From NCBI GenBank assembly GCA_028551475.1, contig CM052360.1, positions 20,618,682 through 20,682,681 of the forward strand: a stretch of DNA of 64,000 bases, given 5' to 3'. The notes beneath the pieces were generated by a model that saw nothing but the letters and a program-made list of their open reading frames with translations, had not been told where the DNA came from and did not search any database. Shown here piece by piece: positions 9,641 through 22,812 of the stretch (its first letter is position 1; each line of letters opens with the position of its first letter). The DNA is from Casuarina equisetifolia. Lineage: Eukaryota > Streptophyta > Magnoliopsida > Fagales > Casuarinaceae. The position numbers were made by a program, and so were the translations under genes.

Positions 9641-12600
9641 GCAATAGGATATGTTAACAGAAGTAAAAATAGACTTTCTTGTATTAAATTAAAACCTCAA
9701 ACAATGTTTGTGTAAGTGGATGCTAGAAAGTTAAAATAAGCCTTGAATTTCAGTTTTGATCATTAATTCAGCAGGCTGTTTTCGGGTACTAAGATGATTT
9801 TGTACTGGAAAAAGAAGCAAAGAAAGTGAGATTTTACCATTATGAGGCAACAAAGCATCACAAAACGAGAATTAGTGATCATATTTGTATCACATATCCT
9901 GAATCATAATTATATTGCATTTATTTTTATTACTTGGTTTTGAATGTGAAGCTGGTTAGGCCTCATGCATAACTATAGTGCAGGCGATGCAGTTGCTGGC
10001 CTTACAGAAGAAGCCGATTTTTCTACCTGAACATTTCGGGACCTACTTTCTGTCTCCGACAACCACTCTGTTCCCTCGTCTCTGCTGTGTCCGGCGGTGT
10101 CTGCCATGCGGTTTCACCAGAGGAGCTCCTGTGCAGGCTGTGCCACGAAAGGACGAAGCTGGCTTGCCCTGCATGGGAAGCTGGCGTACAAGGTTGCAGG
10201 TGTCGGTTCTCACTTTTGGGAACCGACCGTTGACCATCCGACGTGTCTGCCACCCCTCTCATCTCCGAACATATTTGGAATGTTGAATTACACTTCCAAC
10301 GTTATTGCCAATCCTCTACGCAAAAATAAACTTGTATTTCTTATCAATGGGAGGTTTCGCGGCAGGCCATCAAATCGAGTGTAGTTTGAACACTGTTTTG
10401 ATAGGTGTTGATTTCTCACAAAAACCGCATTGAAAGTGGTGTTTAATAACCCAATTATCCTTTTTCTTTTGTTATTTTTTTTTATTTTTTAATATTTGCT
10501 ATTTTCTTTTTTTTGTCTGTTATCTGTTTTATATATTTGGCTTTGCTTACTCATCTATCCGAGTAAATCCTTACATATTCTCTACTCTTTCTCCTTCATG
10601 AAAGAACCCTGCGTCATGAAATAAAAGAGGTTGCCCTAAGCACCATGCCTGTCTTGACCCTTGGTCTCCTTCGAGCCTCGCCCTTTCTCTCTCTCTCTCT
10701 CTCTCTCTCGGAGGAACTACTGAGTCACGACAAGGCAGGAGAAACGACGAAAGCAGTACAGGACCGCTACCTGATTCCTGTACGAGGTCGAGTGCGTCCT
10801 ACCTCTGTTGCCAGATGGACGACGCATGAGCCGTGCGTACGAAGATTCCGTCGCCCAGGGCTAGGGATACCGTGGGGAATGGTGTTGCACAGGAATCCTT
10901 CGTAATAACGAGTGCTCCTACAGGAGGTATGAAAAATAATGTTCCTTATGGGATTCAGTGGCCAATAGATATCAACTTCGTTACAGGGGAATTGATACAT
11001 AATACTGTGCATGCACGCAATTCTTGTGTCAAACCTTGTTGTGCAAAAACATGTGTATAGACCCATGTCTCCCACTTTTATTTTAAAGCCTTGGTCTTAC
11101 ACACTCTCTTCCGTGGGTGACAGATGTCCGAGTATCTCAACTCTCGTGAGCTGCAAACTTCGCCCTCGTGTTTATTTTATGTTTTTTTTCTTTTCTTTTC
11201 ATGTTGCTATTACAGCAAGCATGACTGCCGGTTATTGCCATCATTTGAGGTCCTATGCAAACTTTGGCCTTGTAAAGAATATTACGAGTTTGAAGTTTTA
11301 TGCAAACATTGACCCAATCCATGTTTCATCCGCCAGAAAATATATATAAAGTCAGAGTAATGTGGCTTATTTTTAAATTGCATTATGAAAATCAGAGTTC
11401 GGCTTAATTTTGAAAGATTAAAGTAATGTAGCTTGCTACAGTATTGCATTTACTTGCTATTTGAACATACTTTCAAGATCAAATTAGTAACCTAAACGAT
11501 TTTGGAAACAATTCAATGTTGCAAATGTAGACTAAAGAAAAACCAAAATCCAAGTTCCCTAGACATCAACAGCCAATCAATAAAAAGAAAAATAAGTAGA
11601 AGAAATTTTTACTGTTCAAGAGGGCAAACATGCCACTATTCCACCTTTGAAAAAACAAAAAGAAAATAGAGAACAACCACACCGTTAGATGAAACATTAC
11701 ACTTCATCGGTTTTCGTTGGTTTAGTGTTCGGAATGAATGACTTGGCCTTCTACGACTTTAGAGTACAGCTCCAAATGCCAAATACTGAATGAAAACAAA
11801 AAACGAAAAATCATCCTAACGGAGACCAAATATACTCTAATTTAATTCTTACACAAAGAAAAGAGAACATGACAAAAGAAGTTGCATTTCATGCCCGTTA
11901 ACTATTGTTGTGCGGGAGCTCAACTGTTTTCATTTATTTATTTATTTAACTTTTGTCTCATCTTTCTTCCTCTCGCATTCACTCAAAATGCACGCAAAAA
12001 AAAAAAAAAGGAAAAACAAATTGAACTAGGTCTTGCAGGTTAAGACAATAAAGTTTTCTCTATCCTTGTATTTGTTATTTTTATCTTTGGAAATTCAAGT
12101 ACTTCCACATTTGGGTTGTGGTCAAGGTTTGAAGCCTTCCTATACCATGCTAATTCGAAGGCATGTATGATAATCTTAACAGGTAAAGGAAATATTTAGT
12201 ATTAGAACCGATTATTACCACTACTTTCCCCTTACCTAAGTCCAAAACTGTCAGACCCTTGAAGAAGCCGACCTGCTCAGAAAAGTATACAGTCCTTCTG
12301 ATCTTGCATGATACCAAGTTTGAACGTCACTAAGAAACCTATCATAAGACAGAATACAGTAAATGATTTTGAGTTGTAAAAGAAAGAAAATATTCTATAA
12401 CAAAAGATAAAAATAAAAAAGATATAAGTTCAGAAAAAGGAATTTACACCTTTTATAAAATAATTACGTTTAGATATCATTTTCAGGTATTTATGTTTTT
12501 TGGATATAAAATAAGTCAACAATAAAGAGTTTAATAGTTAGGAATATCATTAAGAAAAAGTTAAAGAAAATAATTCCATCAAATATTGGACGAAATACCA

Positions 12601-12857
12601 AAGTCAAAACTATCAAGAACCACAAGTATCAGAGGAAGAACTAAAGGATGCATTTTTTTCGTCTTTCGTGACATGTTTGTCCAAACCCCCATTTAGTTTC
12701 ATTGCCTATCACCTTATTACGTTCTCTAACATGTATGTAAGTAATAGTTACCAATATGATAAAAGACGTCAAATTTTACATAAATATATGCATCATTAAT
12801 ATAATGATTCAAAATTGTTTATAAGATTTCTAAATATTGAAAACAGCATTAAGGTTT
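9641..12857. other. Spacer with relic 5' regions; no gene
   Basis: Contains a GC-richer stretch at about 9980-10260 of unknown origin, whose right end (gaccatccgacgtg) recurs near 27937. 10610-10925 resembles the 5' regions of copies D and E. 11700-11830 is a diverged copy of 570-660, and 12560-12640 of 1395-1470. The last part (12780-12857) matches 8890-8965 and 41070-41125 and is the insertion site of the Athila element. Short open frames here are not conserved. Confidence 0.5.
10610..10925 (+). repeat. Relic promoter/5' region of the LIFEGUARD-like family
   Basis: The block around cgctacctgattcctgtacg, ccagatggacgacgca and gaagattccgtc is shared with 23690-23790 (before copy D) and partly with 28500-28560 (before copy E). 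No MPxRPQ exon follows, so this is an orphan 5' region. Confidence 0.6.
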
Positions 12858-14294
12858 TGATAACTCTATTTTTATAGAGTTATTTTGACTATTTTAGGAT
12901 ATAAATAATACAAGTTTTATAAGATAATATTTAAGCTTTGATATATTTATGTAAACTGGTGTTATTTATGCAGCAAACCCCAAAAGAGCAAAAGAAATAA
13001 AGGAAGAGAAAGTTACAAAAAGGCACGTGAAGAAGACAAGGAAAGAAAAAGAAGTCAAAAGAAGAAAAGAGGAGGCAACGTGTAAAGCAGCAAAAGAGGA
13101 GGAAAAGGACAAAAAAGGACAAGAAAGGAAATAAAGGAAAAGGGGCAAAAAAGTGAATTATTAAGGGAGAATCTTAGGGCACGCATCCCAAGATAGAATA
13201 AAAAGGCAAAGGAACGTGAATTAAAAGGGGAGGAGAAGGCGCCGCACAAGAGTAGAGGAGAATAGGAGAGAGAAGAGAGAGAAGAGAGAGAAAAGAAGAA
13301 GAAGCCGTGTGTTGCCACCGAAATCAACCAAGGAAGAGAGAAAAAGTGAGAGAAGAAAGAGAAAACCAAGAAAGAAAAAGAGAAATAGAGGCGCGAAAGC
13401 TTCCCTCTACTTCTTATCATTCTTGAATTGTAGGAATTCTGTGAGGAATTCTTAAAGAGAAGACAGTGTGGTGACAACTTTCCTGTTTTTCTATTTAAGA
13501 TGTTTTGCTTAATTTCTACTATTGCTTTGGTTTGTTATTTCATTATGTTCTAAATTTCTTTTGTTAGAGCGAAGATGTAGCCTAACTATGATGATGTGAA
13601 TTTCATAAGTTTTTATGTTTTGCAAGATATTTTATTTATGTGAGTTATATATTATTTATTCTTAATGCTTTTAAGTGATTGGCCACCACTTGAATGATAT
13701 GATGTGCATGTTAGAGACTGAAAGGTAATAATATGCAATTGCTTCTTATAATATATAACCATGAATTAAATGTGGATAGACATATACCATGTTATTTGTG
13801 TGGCTTTTGGTGATAAGATGATCGAAAGATTTATTGTAAACCAGGAATATTCACAAATCCTAATGCATTTGGTTTGTTTCAATTCACATTTAGAGATATA
13901 GTGAATTAATGAACTAAATAGGTTTGCTATACCTAAACATAGGATAGTAAATAAATTAGGAAGTTCCGCCATCACATGGGTAATATCATTCTTGTAGGCA
14001 TAAACTATAAAAATTCATATCTAGTAGTTATGGTGAAATCGAAAACTCTAACATGTTTCTCATCTTGATTTTTCTTACTTGGATTCAATTTTAATTAGTC
14101 TTGAGTTTTCATTTTGAAAGTTTTAAATTTTAATTCATCATCAACAATATTTTGATTTGCTAGATAAATTTTAGGATTTATTCATCATTATTATTTAATT
14201 AGTTTAGTATTCACCAATCTTCGTGGGACGATACTTTTCTTATCATTATATTACTTGTTCGACATATTCACTTGTATTTAAAATTCACCGAACA
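12858..14294 (+). repeat. 5' LTR of the Athila element
   Basis: 1437 bp, starting tgataactctatttttatag and ending ttcaccgaaca. It contains a purine-rich tract (about 13000-13390) whose complement gives long but meaningless open frames. Confidence 0.95.
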
Positions 14295-14300
14295 AGTTTT

Positions 14301-14318
14301 TGGCGCCGTTGCCGGGGA
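14301..14318 (+). other. Primer binding site, tRNA-Asp type
   Basis: TGGCGCCGTTGCCGGGGA lies six bases after the 5' LTR. It is the complement of the 3' end of plant tRNA-Asp, the usual primer of Athila elements. Confidence 0.85.
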
Positions 14319-14528
14319 TTGGTTGTTTTACTACTGATTAATATTAATACCGAATAATTCTAAGTTTAATCTAGTTTTTATTTTGTTAAAAAAAAACAAT
14401 TTTTTTTCTTTCGTTTTGTTTTGTTAGATTTTATTTTTCTTTTGCTTTATTATTGTTATTTTTCCTTTAAAAACAAAATTTTAATCATTTGTTTTAGTTG
14501 TTACTTTTCAGGAGTGTTGCTGACGTGT

Positions 14529-15923
14529 ATGACCCGTAGCCAAAAAGAACAACTTGTTAATCTTGACCCAGAAATTGAACGCACAGTCAGAAGGCAACGA
14601 AAAGAGTTAAGAGAACAAAGAAGTGAAGTTAGAAAAATGGCGGAGAATGATGATGCACGCAAGCTTCTAAAAGAATATGTTGCACCAACAGTTCAGGGTG
14701 CCACATCAAGCATTAAAAGGCCTGCAATTCAAGCAAACAATTTTGAAATCAAGCCAGCACTCATTCAGATGCTTCAAAATTCTGTGCAATTTAGTGGGCT
14801 ACCAAACGATGATCCAAATGCTCACATTGATGCTTTTCTTGAAATCTGTGACATGATTAAATACAATGGAGTCACAGATGATGCTGTAAGATTAAGGCTA
14901 TTCCCATTTTCTTTAAAAGACAAAGCTAAAAGTTGGCTTTCTTCTCTTCCTGCAGGATCAATTACAACATGGGATGATTTGGCTCAGAAATTTCTTAATA
15001 AGTTCTTTCCTCTAGCAAAATCTGCCAAAATGCGTAACGATATTACCGCTTTTATGCAGATGGACAATGAATCATTATATGAAGCTTGGGAAAGATTCAA
15101 AGAGCTTTTAAGAAGATGTCCACAACATGGACTACCCATATGGTTACAAGTACAAACTTTCTATAATGGGTCTAGTACAAATCTTCGTTTTATGCTTGAT
15201 GCAGCTGCAGGAGGGGCTTTGAACAATAAGACACCAGAAGAAGCATATGATCTTTTGGAGGAAATGGCAAATAATAGTTATCAATGGCCTACTGAGAGGT
15301 CACCAGTGAGGAAAGCTAGTGGAATTCATGAAGTAGATGCTTACACTGCAATGTATGCACAAATTGAAAAACTCAACAAGAAAATAGATAACCTGAGTGC
15401 TCCAGTCATGAGGATTCAGAACATATTATGTGATCATTGTGGTGGAGGACATGCAAGCATAGAGTGCCAAGTAGGTAACACCTTTGCACAGGGTAGCAAA
15501 GATGCTAATTATGTTGGAAATTCAAATAGGCCACAAAATAATCCATACTCCAACACTTACAATCCGAGATGGCGTAACCACCCAAATTTTTCATGGAGTA
15601 ATTCTAATGCAATGAAGCCACCACCAGGGTTCAGGCAACCAGAAGAAAAGAAGCCTAACTTAGAGGAAATGGTTGCCAAGATGTTACAGAACAACGAAAC
15701 AAGAATGCAAAACCAAGAAGCTTCAATTCGAAATTTAGAGGTGCAAATAGGTCAGTTGGCTAATATGATTTCTAGAAGACAACAAGGTTTATTGCCAAGT
15801 AGCACAGAGAAGAATCCTATAGAAGATGCAAAGGTAATAACCTTGAGAAATGGCAAACAAGTGAGAAAAGATGATGTTGAGAAGGAAAATGTCAGGGATA
15901 AGGAAGATGATGTTAGCACGTAG
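14529..15923 (+). CDS. gag: Athila gag protein
   Basis: 464 residues from the ATG at 14529 (MTRSQKEQLVNLDPE); upstream open frame is low-complexity and not used. The middle part holds the retrotransposon gag signature (LRLFPFSLKDKAKSWL, then WDDLAQKFLNKFFP) that forms the particle shell. A degenerate zinc knuckle CDHCGGGHASIEC sits near residue 305. A TAG at 15921 ends the frame. Homologous sequence (PKPYVPLVPFPQRL) continues past it in the same frame, so the stop probably interrupts what was a gag-pol fusion. Confidence 0.9.
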   Translation: MTRSQKEQLVNLDPEIERTVRRQRKELREQRSEVRKMAENDDARKLLKEYVAPTVQGATSSIKRPAIQANNFEIKPALIQMLQNSVQFSGLPNDDPNAHIDAFLEICDMIKYNGVTDDAVRLRLFPFSLKDKAKSWLSSLPAGSITTWDDLAQKFLNKFFPLAKSAKMRNDITAFMQMDNESLYEAWERFKELLRRCPQHGLPIWLQVQTFYNGSSTNLRFMLDAAAGGALNNKTPEEAYDLLEEMANNSYQWPTERSPVRKASGIHEVDAYTAMYAQIEKLNKKIDNLSAPVMRIQNILCDHCGGGHASIECQVGNTFAQGSKDANYVGNSNRPQNNPYSNTYNPRWRNHPNFSWSNSNAMKPPPGFRQPEEKKPNLEEMVAKMLQNNETRMQNQEASIRNLEVQIGQLANMISRRQQGLLPSSTEKNPIEDAKVITLRNGKQVRKDDVEKENVRDKEDDVST

Positions 15924-16063
15924 CCTGAGGAGGCAACCAAGAGGACATTATTCCCTGATAATCCCAAGCCTTATGTGCCTCTAGTTCCATTTCCTCAGAG
16001 ACTCCAGCAACATAAAATAGATAAGCAGATGTATTTAAAAAATTTCTTGATGTATTTAAAAAA

Positions 16064-18133
16064 TTGCATATTAACATTCCTTTTGCAGATGCATTAGCTC
16101 AAATGCCCAGTTATGCAAAATTTCTTAAGGAGATATTGAAAAACAAAAGGAAGCTGGAAGAGTATGAAACTGTGAAGCTAACTGAAGAATGCTCAGCCAT
16201 CTTACAAAACAAACTGCCTCCAAAATTAAAAGATCCAGGGAGTTTTACAATTCCTTGTACTATTGGAGATTCTCACTTTGATAAGGCATTATGTGATTTA
16301 GGAGCTAGTATTAATCTAATGCCTTTTTCTGTTTTCAGGAAATTAGGATTGGGTGAAGTGAAGCCAACCACAGTGTCCCTACAATTGGCTGATCGATCAA
16401 TTAAATATCTGAGGGGCATTGTAGAAGATGTATTGGTAAAAGTTGACAAATTCATTTTTCCTGCAGATTTTATAGTACTTGACATGGAGGAAGACTTTGA
16501 GGTACCACTTATCTTAGGTCGACCTTTTCTAGCAACAGGAAGAGCTTTGATTGATGTACAACAAGGGAAGTTAATATTAAGAGTTCAAAATGATTCTGTC
16601 ACTTTTAATGTTTTTACTACTATGAAACATCCATCTAATGATAGTTCTTGCTTTAGGGTTGAGACAATTGATAAGTTTGTGAATAAGATTTTTCAAGAAA
16701 AGGTTTTCAAGGATCCACTTAAAGCATGCTTGGTTCACCCAAAGAATGAGGAAATTGAAAGTGAAGAAATACAGGATTATGCCAATCTCATGGAAGCAAA
16801 TCCACCATATTCACAGCAAAAGGCAACAAAGTTTGAGGAGTTGGGACAACATATGACAAAACCTAAGCCATCAATTGAAGAGCCCCCAACTCTTGAACTC
16901 AAGCCCTTACCTTCTTATTTGAAATATGTTTATTTAGATGAAGTTTCTACTTTGCCAGTAATTATATCTTCTTCTTTGACAAAATCAATGGAAGAGAAAT
17001 TACTTCAGGTGTTGAGAGAGCATAAAGGAGCAATTGGATGGAAAATAGCTGACATCAAGGGAATTAGTCCTTCACTTTGCATGCACAAGATTTTGATGGA
17101 AGAGCAGTACAAAGCTACTGTTCAACCTCAAAGGCGATTAAATCCAAAGATGCAAGAAGTGGTGAAGGCTGAGGTAATCAAGTTGCTTGATGCAGGGATC
17201 ATTTATCCTATCTCTGATAGTCCCTGGGTAAGTCCTGTGCAAGTTGTGCTAAAGAAGGGAGGTATGACTGTTCAAAGAAATGATAATAATGAATTGATTC
17301 CAACTAGGACAGTTACTGGATGGCGTGTGTGTATAGATTATAGAAAACTAAATGATGCCACTAGAAAAGATCATTTCCCTTTACCATTTATTGATCAAAT
17401 GTTAGAAAGACTTGCAGGACATGAATTTTATTGCTTTCTTGATGGGTATTCAGGGTATAATCAAATTCACATTGCACCAGAAGATCAAGAGAAAACCACT
17501 TTCACTTGTCCTTATGGTACCTTTGCTTTTAGAAGAATGCCCTTCGGTCTTTGTAATGCACCAGCCACTTTTCAGATATGCATGATGGCCATTTTTTATG
17601 ATATGGTTGAAAAATTCATTGAAATTTTCATGGATGATTTTTCTGTATTTGGTTCATCATTTAACATTTGTTTAGATAATTTAGCAAGGGTCTTACAAAG
17701 GTGTGAGGAGACTAACCTTGTTTTGAATTGGGAGAAGTGTCATTTTATGGTGCAGGAAGGAATAGTGCTTGGGCATAAGATATCTAAAAAAGGATTAGAG
17801 GTTGATCGAGCTAAAGTGGAGGTCATTGCAAAACTGCCCCCACTAACATCAGTGAAACTTGTTAGAGGCTTTTTAGGGCATGCAGGATTCTATAGGCGAT
17901 TCATAAAAGATTTTTCTAAAATCGCTAGACCTCTTTCAAGTTTGTTGGTTAAAGATGTGAAATATAACTTTTTTGATGAATGCTTGCAGGCTTTTAACAC
18001 TTTAAAGGAAAAGTTAGTATCAGCACCAATCATGGCAGCACCAGAATGGGACTTACCTTTTGAGCTAATGTGTGATGCTAGTGATTTTGCAATAGGAGCT
18101 ATTTTGGGACAACGGAAGAATGGAGTTTTTTAG
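16064..18133 (+). pseudogene. pol: Athila pol part 1: protease and reverse transcriptase
   Basis: A run of six A at about 16037-16042 marks a frameshift between the gag end and this frame. Protease motif CDLGASINLMP (family D-S/T/L-G-A) lies near residue 78. Reverse transcriptase follows with SPWVSPVQVVLKKGG, WRVCIDYRKLND, FRRMPFGLCNAPATF and the catalytic FMDD box at about 17627-17641. The start of RNase H (CDASDFAIGAIL) is reached before a TAG at 18131-18133. Catalytic residues of protease and RT look present. Confidence 0.9.
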
Positions 18134-19780
18134 ACCATTTACTATGCCAGTCGAACCTTGTCAGGTGCACAATTGAATTATTCAACAACAGAAAAAGAAC
18201 TTTTGGCAGTAGTATTTGCTTTTGATAAATTTCATTCTTATCTAATTGGTTCAAAAGTTATTGTTTATTCTAACCACTCTGCTCTTAAGCATCTACTTGA
18301 AAAGAAAGAATCAAAACCTAGGTTAATCAAGTGGATTCTATTGCTACAAGAGTTTGATTTGGAGATCAAGGATAAGAAGGGGACCGAAAATCTAGTTGCA
18401 AATCATTTGTCCAGAATTCCCAATCTGAAGGAAGAAGATCAACTGATTATGGAAGAATTTCCTGATGAAAACATTTTTGCGCTCCAATCCATCCAAATTC
18501 CCTGGTATGCTGATTTTGTCAATTATTTGGTAAGTAATGTTCTTCCTCCTGAAATGTCATATCAACAAAGAAAAAAATTCTTTTCTGACATCAAACATTA
18601 TTTTTGGGAAGAGCCTTTCTTGTTTAAAGTATGTGTAGACCAGGTTATAAGGAGATGTGTTCCTGAGGAAGAGATGGCTAGTATCCTACACCATTGTCAT
18701 GCTAGAGAAGCTGGTGGTCATTTTGGTGCCACTAGAACTACAGCTAAGGTTTTACAGTCTGGATTTTATTGGCCTACACTTTTTAGAGATGCATATTCAT
18801 ATGTAGTTGCATGTGATCAATGTCAAAGAACTGGGAATATTTCTAGGAAACATGAGATGCCTCTAAACAATGTTGTTGTGTGTGAGTTATTTGATGTTTG
18901 GGGTATTGACTTCATGGGACCCTTTCCACCTTCTTATGGAAATATGTATATTTTGGTGGCTGTTAAGTATGTGTCTAAGTGGGTAGAAGCAGTAGCATTG
19001 CCTATAAATGATGCTAAAGTTGTGGTTAAATTCTTAAAGAAAAATATTTTTACCCGTTTTGGCACTCCTAGGGCAATCATAAGTGATAGAGGGACCCATT
19101 TTTGCAACAAACAATTTGAAGCACTTTTGGGTAAGTATGGGGTTACCCATAAGATTGCTACCCCTTATCACCCTCAGACTAGTGGTCAAGTTGAGATATC
19201 AAATAGGGAAATTAAGAGAATTTTGGAAAAAACTGTGAATGCCTCAAGAAAAGATTGGTCAATGAAACTTGATGATGCACTTTGGGCCTATAGAACAGCA
19301 TTCAAAACACCAATTGGAATGTCTACTTTTAGGCTAGTGTTTGGGAAGGCTTGTCATCTACCGGTAGAATTAGAGCATAAAGCATATTGGGCTTTGAAAT
19401 TTTTGAACTTTGATATGCAGTCTGCAGGTGAAACTCGATTGTTGCAGCTGAATGAATTGCAGGAATTACGAGATGAGGCCTACGAAAATGCCAAAATATA
19501 CAAGGAGCGGACAAAAAGATGGCATGACAAACACATATTAAGGAGAGAGTTTGTGGTTGGCCAAAAAGTATTACTTTATCATTCTCGTCTTAAATTGTTT
19601 CCAGGTAAATTGCGGTCTCGATGGTCTGGCCCTTTCATAGTCACTAAGGTATTCCCATATGGAGCAATAGAAGTTGCAAATGACACCCAAGGCACGTTTA
19701 AGGTGAATGGTCAGCGTTTGAAGCCCTACTTTGAGGGAGTCAATATGCAGAAGACTACCATTGATCTTCTTCCTCCTTGA
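18134..19780 (+). pseudogene. pol: Athila pol part 2: RNase H and integrase
   Basis: Same frame as part 1 after the TAG. RNase H continues ([15 protein letters not shown]) but the usual TDH near [10 protein letters not shown] is SNH: codon 18272-18274 is AAC, replacing a catalytic Asp. Integrase has the H2C2 finger ([13 protein letters not shown] and ACDQCQR) and the full D-D-E set: [17 protein letters not shown] and GQVEISNRE. It ends at TGA 19778-19780. Confidence 0.9.
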
Positions 19781-21382
19781 GTAGCAACATTGAAGATAGT
19801 TTGGCTGAAAACTATAAAGCAAGCGCTTCTTGGGAGGCAACCCAAGCATTTTATTGGTTCTTTTGTTGAAAATTTTGTCACCACCATCTCCTCAAAGCTT
19901 TCTATGGCTATCACCTACAATCAGGGGAGTTTTCTCATTCCTATTTTACCTTTATTTTTGCTTTATTTCTTTTTACATTGAGGACAATGCTCCATTCAAG
20001 TTTGGGGGTGGGAAAATAAATCTTTTCTTGCTAAATCTAATTGAATTTTTCTCATGTCATGATTAAACCCTTTGTTTTGAATTCTTAGCGATTCTTAGGA
20101 AGATGTAGATTCTGTTCAAACCTACAATTGTGATGTGAGTTAAGTGTGATTCTGATTATGTTGATTCATTTATTAAACACTAAAAGTCCTTCATTTTTTT
20201 AAATTGTGTGTATCTCTAGAGAACATTCATGTGAAGTATGTGATTTTCTTAGATCTCACCTGAATCTTAGAATTTGTTTGATTTTCTCTTGAGGCGAAAT
20301 CCTAGGCTGCATCTAATTGAGAAAATGATTTAGGCCATTCTTTGGATCGTTTGAGCCTTTCAAGCCAACCTTATTTATTTATCACCAGTCACCCCGCTGA
20401 GCCTTGATTTATATCCATTTTTTTATTTTGACACCCACATATATATACCTTTGAGCCTTTGATAAATTATCTTTTTGTCCCACACCCTTGAACATGTTGA
20501 TTTTGAGTGAAAGAGTAGTCAAAGGGAAGGATGTTATATGGGAAGGATATTAATTGCAATGATTATGTAGCATAATATGTTGCTTTTGTGAATGCAAAAA
20601 AAAAAAAAGGGAAATGCAACATTTGTCTAAGAATGGAATTCTCTTATTGCTTATTGTCAAATTCAAGCAACTAAAGGTTTAGAAATTGACTTTTGCACAG
20701 TAGTTAGATGTCATCAACAAGATAAGATTATAATGATTACATTTCTAGTCCTACTACTTGCTTTATGATTGCAAGCATGATTGTGACTTTTGTGAGTGTC
20801 GAAATCCAAGTGAAATCAAGTATTTTTGGGAAGAAATAAATGAGAGAATTTGTGATAGAAAGATCATTTGCAAAAAAAAAAAAAAAAAAAAAGAAGAAGA
20901 AGAAGAAAGCAAAGAAAGGAAGTGACAAAAGCTTAAATTAGATCCTAGAAAGCAATGTGTTCATGGGTGAATTTAGCCTAAATGACTTTCATCTTACCCC
21001 TAGCCCAGCCTTACATTACAAGCTTATAAAAGTCCTATTGATTCTTGGTTAGATGATTGGCCTACATTAGTGGAGAGAGGAATGAAAAGCAAACCTATGA
21101 GGTTTGGTTAAAGATTTTGAGAGATTGCATATTAATGTGGATCTATTTAGAGTGCATATAGTTGAAAAGATAAGGACTCACACTCACACATACGAACATG
21201 GTCAACATAGTTAAGAGTCTATCTTATCTTATGAACAATTGTTATGTTTGCATGAAAGCTATATTTTTTCTTTGAATTGTTAAGTTGAGCAATTTTGAGT
21301 GAATTTCAAGAAAGGGTTTTGTCTGAAACTATTATCTCTTACTTTTGCTCGAGGACTAGCAAAATGTCAAGTTTGGGGGTTT
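19781..21382 (+). other. Non-coding 3' part of Athila with internal PPT-like motif
   Basis: No env-like frame. A polypurine-like caagtttgggggtggg occurs at 19997-20012, echoing the true tract agtttgggggttt just before the 3' LTR (about 21370-21382). A-runs at 20589-20601 and 20872-20892 are the other landmarks. Confidence 0.7.
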
Positions 21383-22812
21383 TGATAACTCTATTTTTAT
21401 AGAGTTATTTTGACTATTTTAGGATATAAATAATACAAGTTTTATAAGATAATATTTAAGCTTTGATATATTTATGTAAACTGGTGTTATTTATGCAGCA
21501 AACCCCAAAAGAGCAAAAGAAATAAAGGAAGAGAAAGTTACAAAAAGGCACGTGAAGAAGACAAGGAAAGAAAAAGAAGTCAAAAGAAGAAAAGAGGAGG
21601 CAACGTGTAAAGCAGCAAAAGAGGAGGAAAAGGACAAAAAAGGACAAGAAAGGAAATAAAGGAAAAGGGGCAAAAAAGTAAATTATTAAGAGAGAATCTT
21701 AGGGCACGCATCCCAAGATAGAATAAAAAGGCAAAGGAACGTGAATTAAAAGAGTAGAGGAGAAGGCGCCGCACAAGAGTAGAGGAGAATAGGAGAGAGA
21801 AGAGAGAGAAGAGAAGAAGAAGCTGTGTGTTGCCGCCGAAATCAACCAAGGAAGAGAGAAAAAGTGAGAGAAGAAAGAGAAAACCAAGAAAGAAAAAGAG
21901 AAATAGAGGCGCGAAAGTTTCCCTCTACTTCTTATCATTCTTGAATTGTAGGAATTCTGTGAGGAATTCTTAAAGAGAAGACAGTGTGGTGACAACTTTC
22001 CTGTTTTTCTATTTAAGATGTTTTGCTTAATTTCTACTATTGCTTTGGTTTGTTATTTCATTATGTTCTAAATTTCTTTTGTTAGAGTGAAGATGTAGCC
22101 TAACTATGATGATGTAAATTTCATAAGTTTTTATGTTTTGCAAGATATTTTATTTATGTGAGTTATATATTATTTATTCTTAATGCTTTTAAGTGATTGG
22201 CCACCACTTGAATGATATGATGTGCATGTTAGAGACTGAAAGGTAATAATATGCAATTGCTTCTTATAATATATAACCATGAATTAAATGTGGATAGACA
22301 TATACCATGTTATTTATGTGGCTTTTGGTGATAAGATGATCAAAAGATTTATTGTAAACCAGGAATATTCACAAATCCTAATGCATTTGGTTTGTTTCAA
22401 TTCACATATAGAGATATAGTGAATTAATGAACTAAATAGGTTTGCTATACCTAGACATAGGATAGTAAATAAATTAGGAAGTTCCGCCATCACATGGGTA
22501 ATATCATTCTTGTAGGCATAAACTATAAAAATTCATATCTAGTAGTTATGGTGAAATCGGAAGCTCTAACATGTTTCCCATCTTGATTTTTCTTACTTGG
22601 ATTCAATTTTAATTAGTCTTGAGTTTTCGTTTTGAAAGTTTTAAATTTTAATTCATCATCAACAATATTTTGATTTGCTAGATAAATTTTAGGATTTATT
22701 CATCATTAGTATTTAATTAGTTTAGTATTCACCAATCTTCGTGGGACGATACTTTTCTTATCATTATATTACTTGTTCGACATGTTCACTTGTATTTAAA
22801 ATTCACCGAACA
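21383..22812 (+). repeat. 3' LTR of the Athila element
   Basis: 1430 bp, nearly identical to the 5' LTR. Clear differences include a loss of about 9 bases in the GA-rich tract near 21805. Confidence 0.95.

Larger units (their letters stand above)
12858..22812 (+). mobile_element. Athila-type Ty3/gypsy LTR retrotransposon
   Basis: Complete element of 9955 bp. LTRs 12858-14294 and 21383-22812 begin TG and end CA, and are flanked by a perfect 5-bp duplication GGTTT (12853-12857 and 22813-22817). The primer site is complementary to tRNA-Asp, a polypurine tract precedes the 3' LTR, and order is gag-protease-RT-RNase H-integrase. Gag and protease wording (CDLGASINLMP) is typical of the Athila/Tat group. 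The long region after integrase has no env-like frame. By eye the LTRs differ at about 17 positions plus two small indels, roughly 1.2 percent, so insertion is recent. Stops and a frameshift in pol make it non-autonomous now. Confidence 0.95.

Noticed and set aside
9978-10386. GC-richer stretch with several overlapping open frames
   Set aside because: No family recognised in any frame and frames on both strands are equally long; noted as spacer of unknown origin.
12931-13477. Long minus-strand open frames (also 21456-21995)
   Set aside because: They are complements of the purine-rich part of the Athila LTR, low in complexity and rich in Phe, Ser and Leu; present in both LTRs without any known domain.
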